Source of the DNA: Echinicola vietnamensis DSM 17526
GTDB taxonomy: Bacteria > Bacteroidota > Bacteroidia > Cytophagales > Cyclobacteriaceae
Direction of reading: 5' to 3'
DNA length: 64,000 bases
Assembly (NCBI RefSeq): GCF_000325705.1
Contig: NC_019904.1
Location: forward strand, 3,784,001 to 3,848,000
Below, one piece after another: positions 63,706 through 64,000 of this stretch. The notes below the pieces were generated by a model. That model ran no database searches, was not told where the DNA came from, and was given only the letters and a program-made list of their open reading frames with translations. Both the position numbers and the translations under genes were made by a program. Every line of letters begins with the position of its first letter. The first letter of the stretch is position 1.

Positions 63706-63890
63706 GTCCTTGGCTATGAAGCGGATTCTCCTCCAAGTCTTGGGTTACAGAGCTTGTTGATCCTGCCATCAGTGCGCCCATCTTATCTACGAGAGACTTC
63801 TCTAAATGCTTCAGGATGATCTTGTATGCATTTGTCCAGTCCAAAGTCGAAATGCTTTCCTTTTCGGGAAGCTGTACCCAAAGATATTGT

Positions 63891-64000
63891 TCGATCCTCT
63901 ATTTGGCCACGGATGAACATGGATAAACACAGATAGGATGCTGAAGGCGTTTTAAGTCTGCGCTCATGCCTTTTATCCGTTTAACGTCTACCTTGCTATT
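63891..64000. repeat. Dispersed repeat, copy C (110 bp, reaches window edge)
   Basis: Nearly identical to copy B, 295 bp away in direct orientation. It runs to the last base of the window, so homology may continue. Confidence 0.85.

Noticed and set aside
1..64000. CRISPR arrays, rRNA and tRNA genes
   Set aside because: No regularly spaced repeat-spacer pattern or RNA-gene signature was seen on either strand.

Overview
The window looks like part of a Bacteroidota integrative and conjugative element of the CTnDOT type, with its accessory cargo. The evidence is the tra set (DUF4141, DUF4133, DUF4134, TraG, TraJ, TraK), the MobA/B/C module, RteC proteins, DUF1896, DUF3945, topoisomerase III and the methylase-helicase giant. 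TAnnTTTG-like -7 boxes and cargo families typical of Cytophagia/Sphingobacteriia support this. The exact genus cannot be read from the sequence. No intact integrase gene lies in the window.

Layout: (1) 1-5053, minus strand: transfer genes traK (partial), J, I, G, F, E. (2) 5.2-10.9 kb: a defence island. It holds a frameshifted phospholipase-D-type protein, a four-gene CBASS operon (DUF2188 protein, 2TM-NUDIX effector, CD-NTase, stand-alone E2-like protein), a divergent operon (sigma-like factor, unknown protein, ImmA/IrrE peptidase) and a DUF4391 relic. (3) 11.1-39.0 kb: a mercury/copper/silver-type metal island. It has merTP, ArsR and CsoR-like regulators, a copB P-type ATPase split by an IS1380-family element, a CopA-CopB-like multicopper oxidase, a cusCBA-type RND pump with DUF3347 partners, YceI proteins, a porin, an alcohol dehydrogenase and an AraC-type regulator. 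A 619-bp imperfect direct repeat (11108-11726 and 38404-39022) brackets the island. A relic of another mobile element (rteC plus integrase fragment) sits inside it. (4) 39.0-41.0 kb: scrap ends (5'-truncated mntR, DUF3987 tail, IS110 tail). (5) 41.1-49.3 kb: traD, traB, parA, mobA, mobB, mobC, rteC and a membrane protein. (6) 49.3-62.3 kb, minus strand: methylase-helicase, DUF1896, an AbiE toxin-antitoxin pair, topB, DUF3945, an HTH protein and a second rteC. (7) 62.3-64.0 kb: a non-coding tail with a promoter-terminator unit, hairpins and dispersed repeats.

All of regions 2-4, about 36 kb, lies between traD and traE, so this gap has served as the cargo slot of the element.

The most striking unexplained signal is regulatory. 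Four transfer operons (traE, mobC, DUF1896-helicase, DUF3945-topB), and probably parA-traB-traD, carry an array of GCCA tetramers repeated every 10 bp. In every case the array lies exactly 28 nt upstream of a -7-like box (TAnnTTT in three of the five). This looks like a shared activator site defining a transfer regulon. The second is the CBASS operon placed back to back with a sigma-like factor/ImmA-peptidase operon. The shared gap carries a TTTGCCAC...GTGGCAAA dyad, suggesting proteolysis-triggered control of immunity. Many cargo genes carry terminal nonsense codons or frameshifts, so parts of the metal island appear to be decaying.
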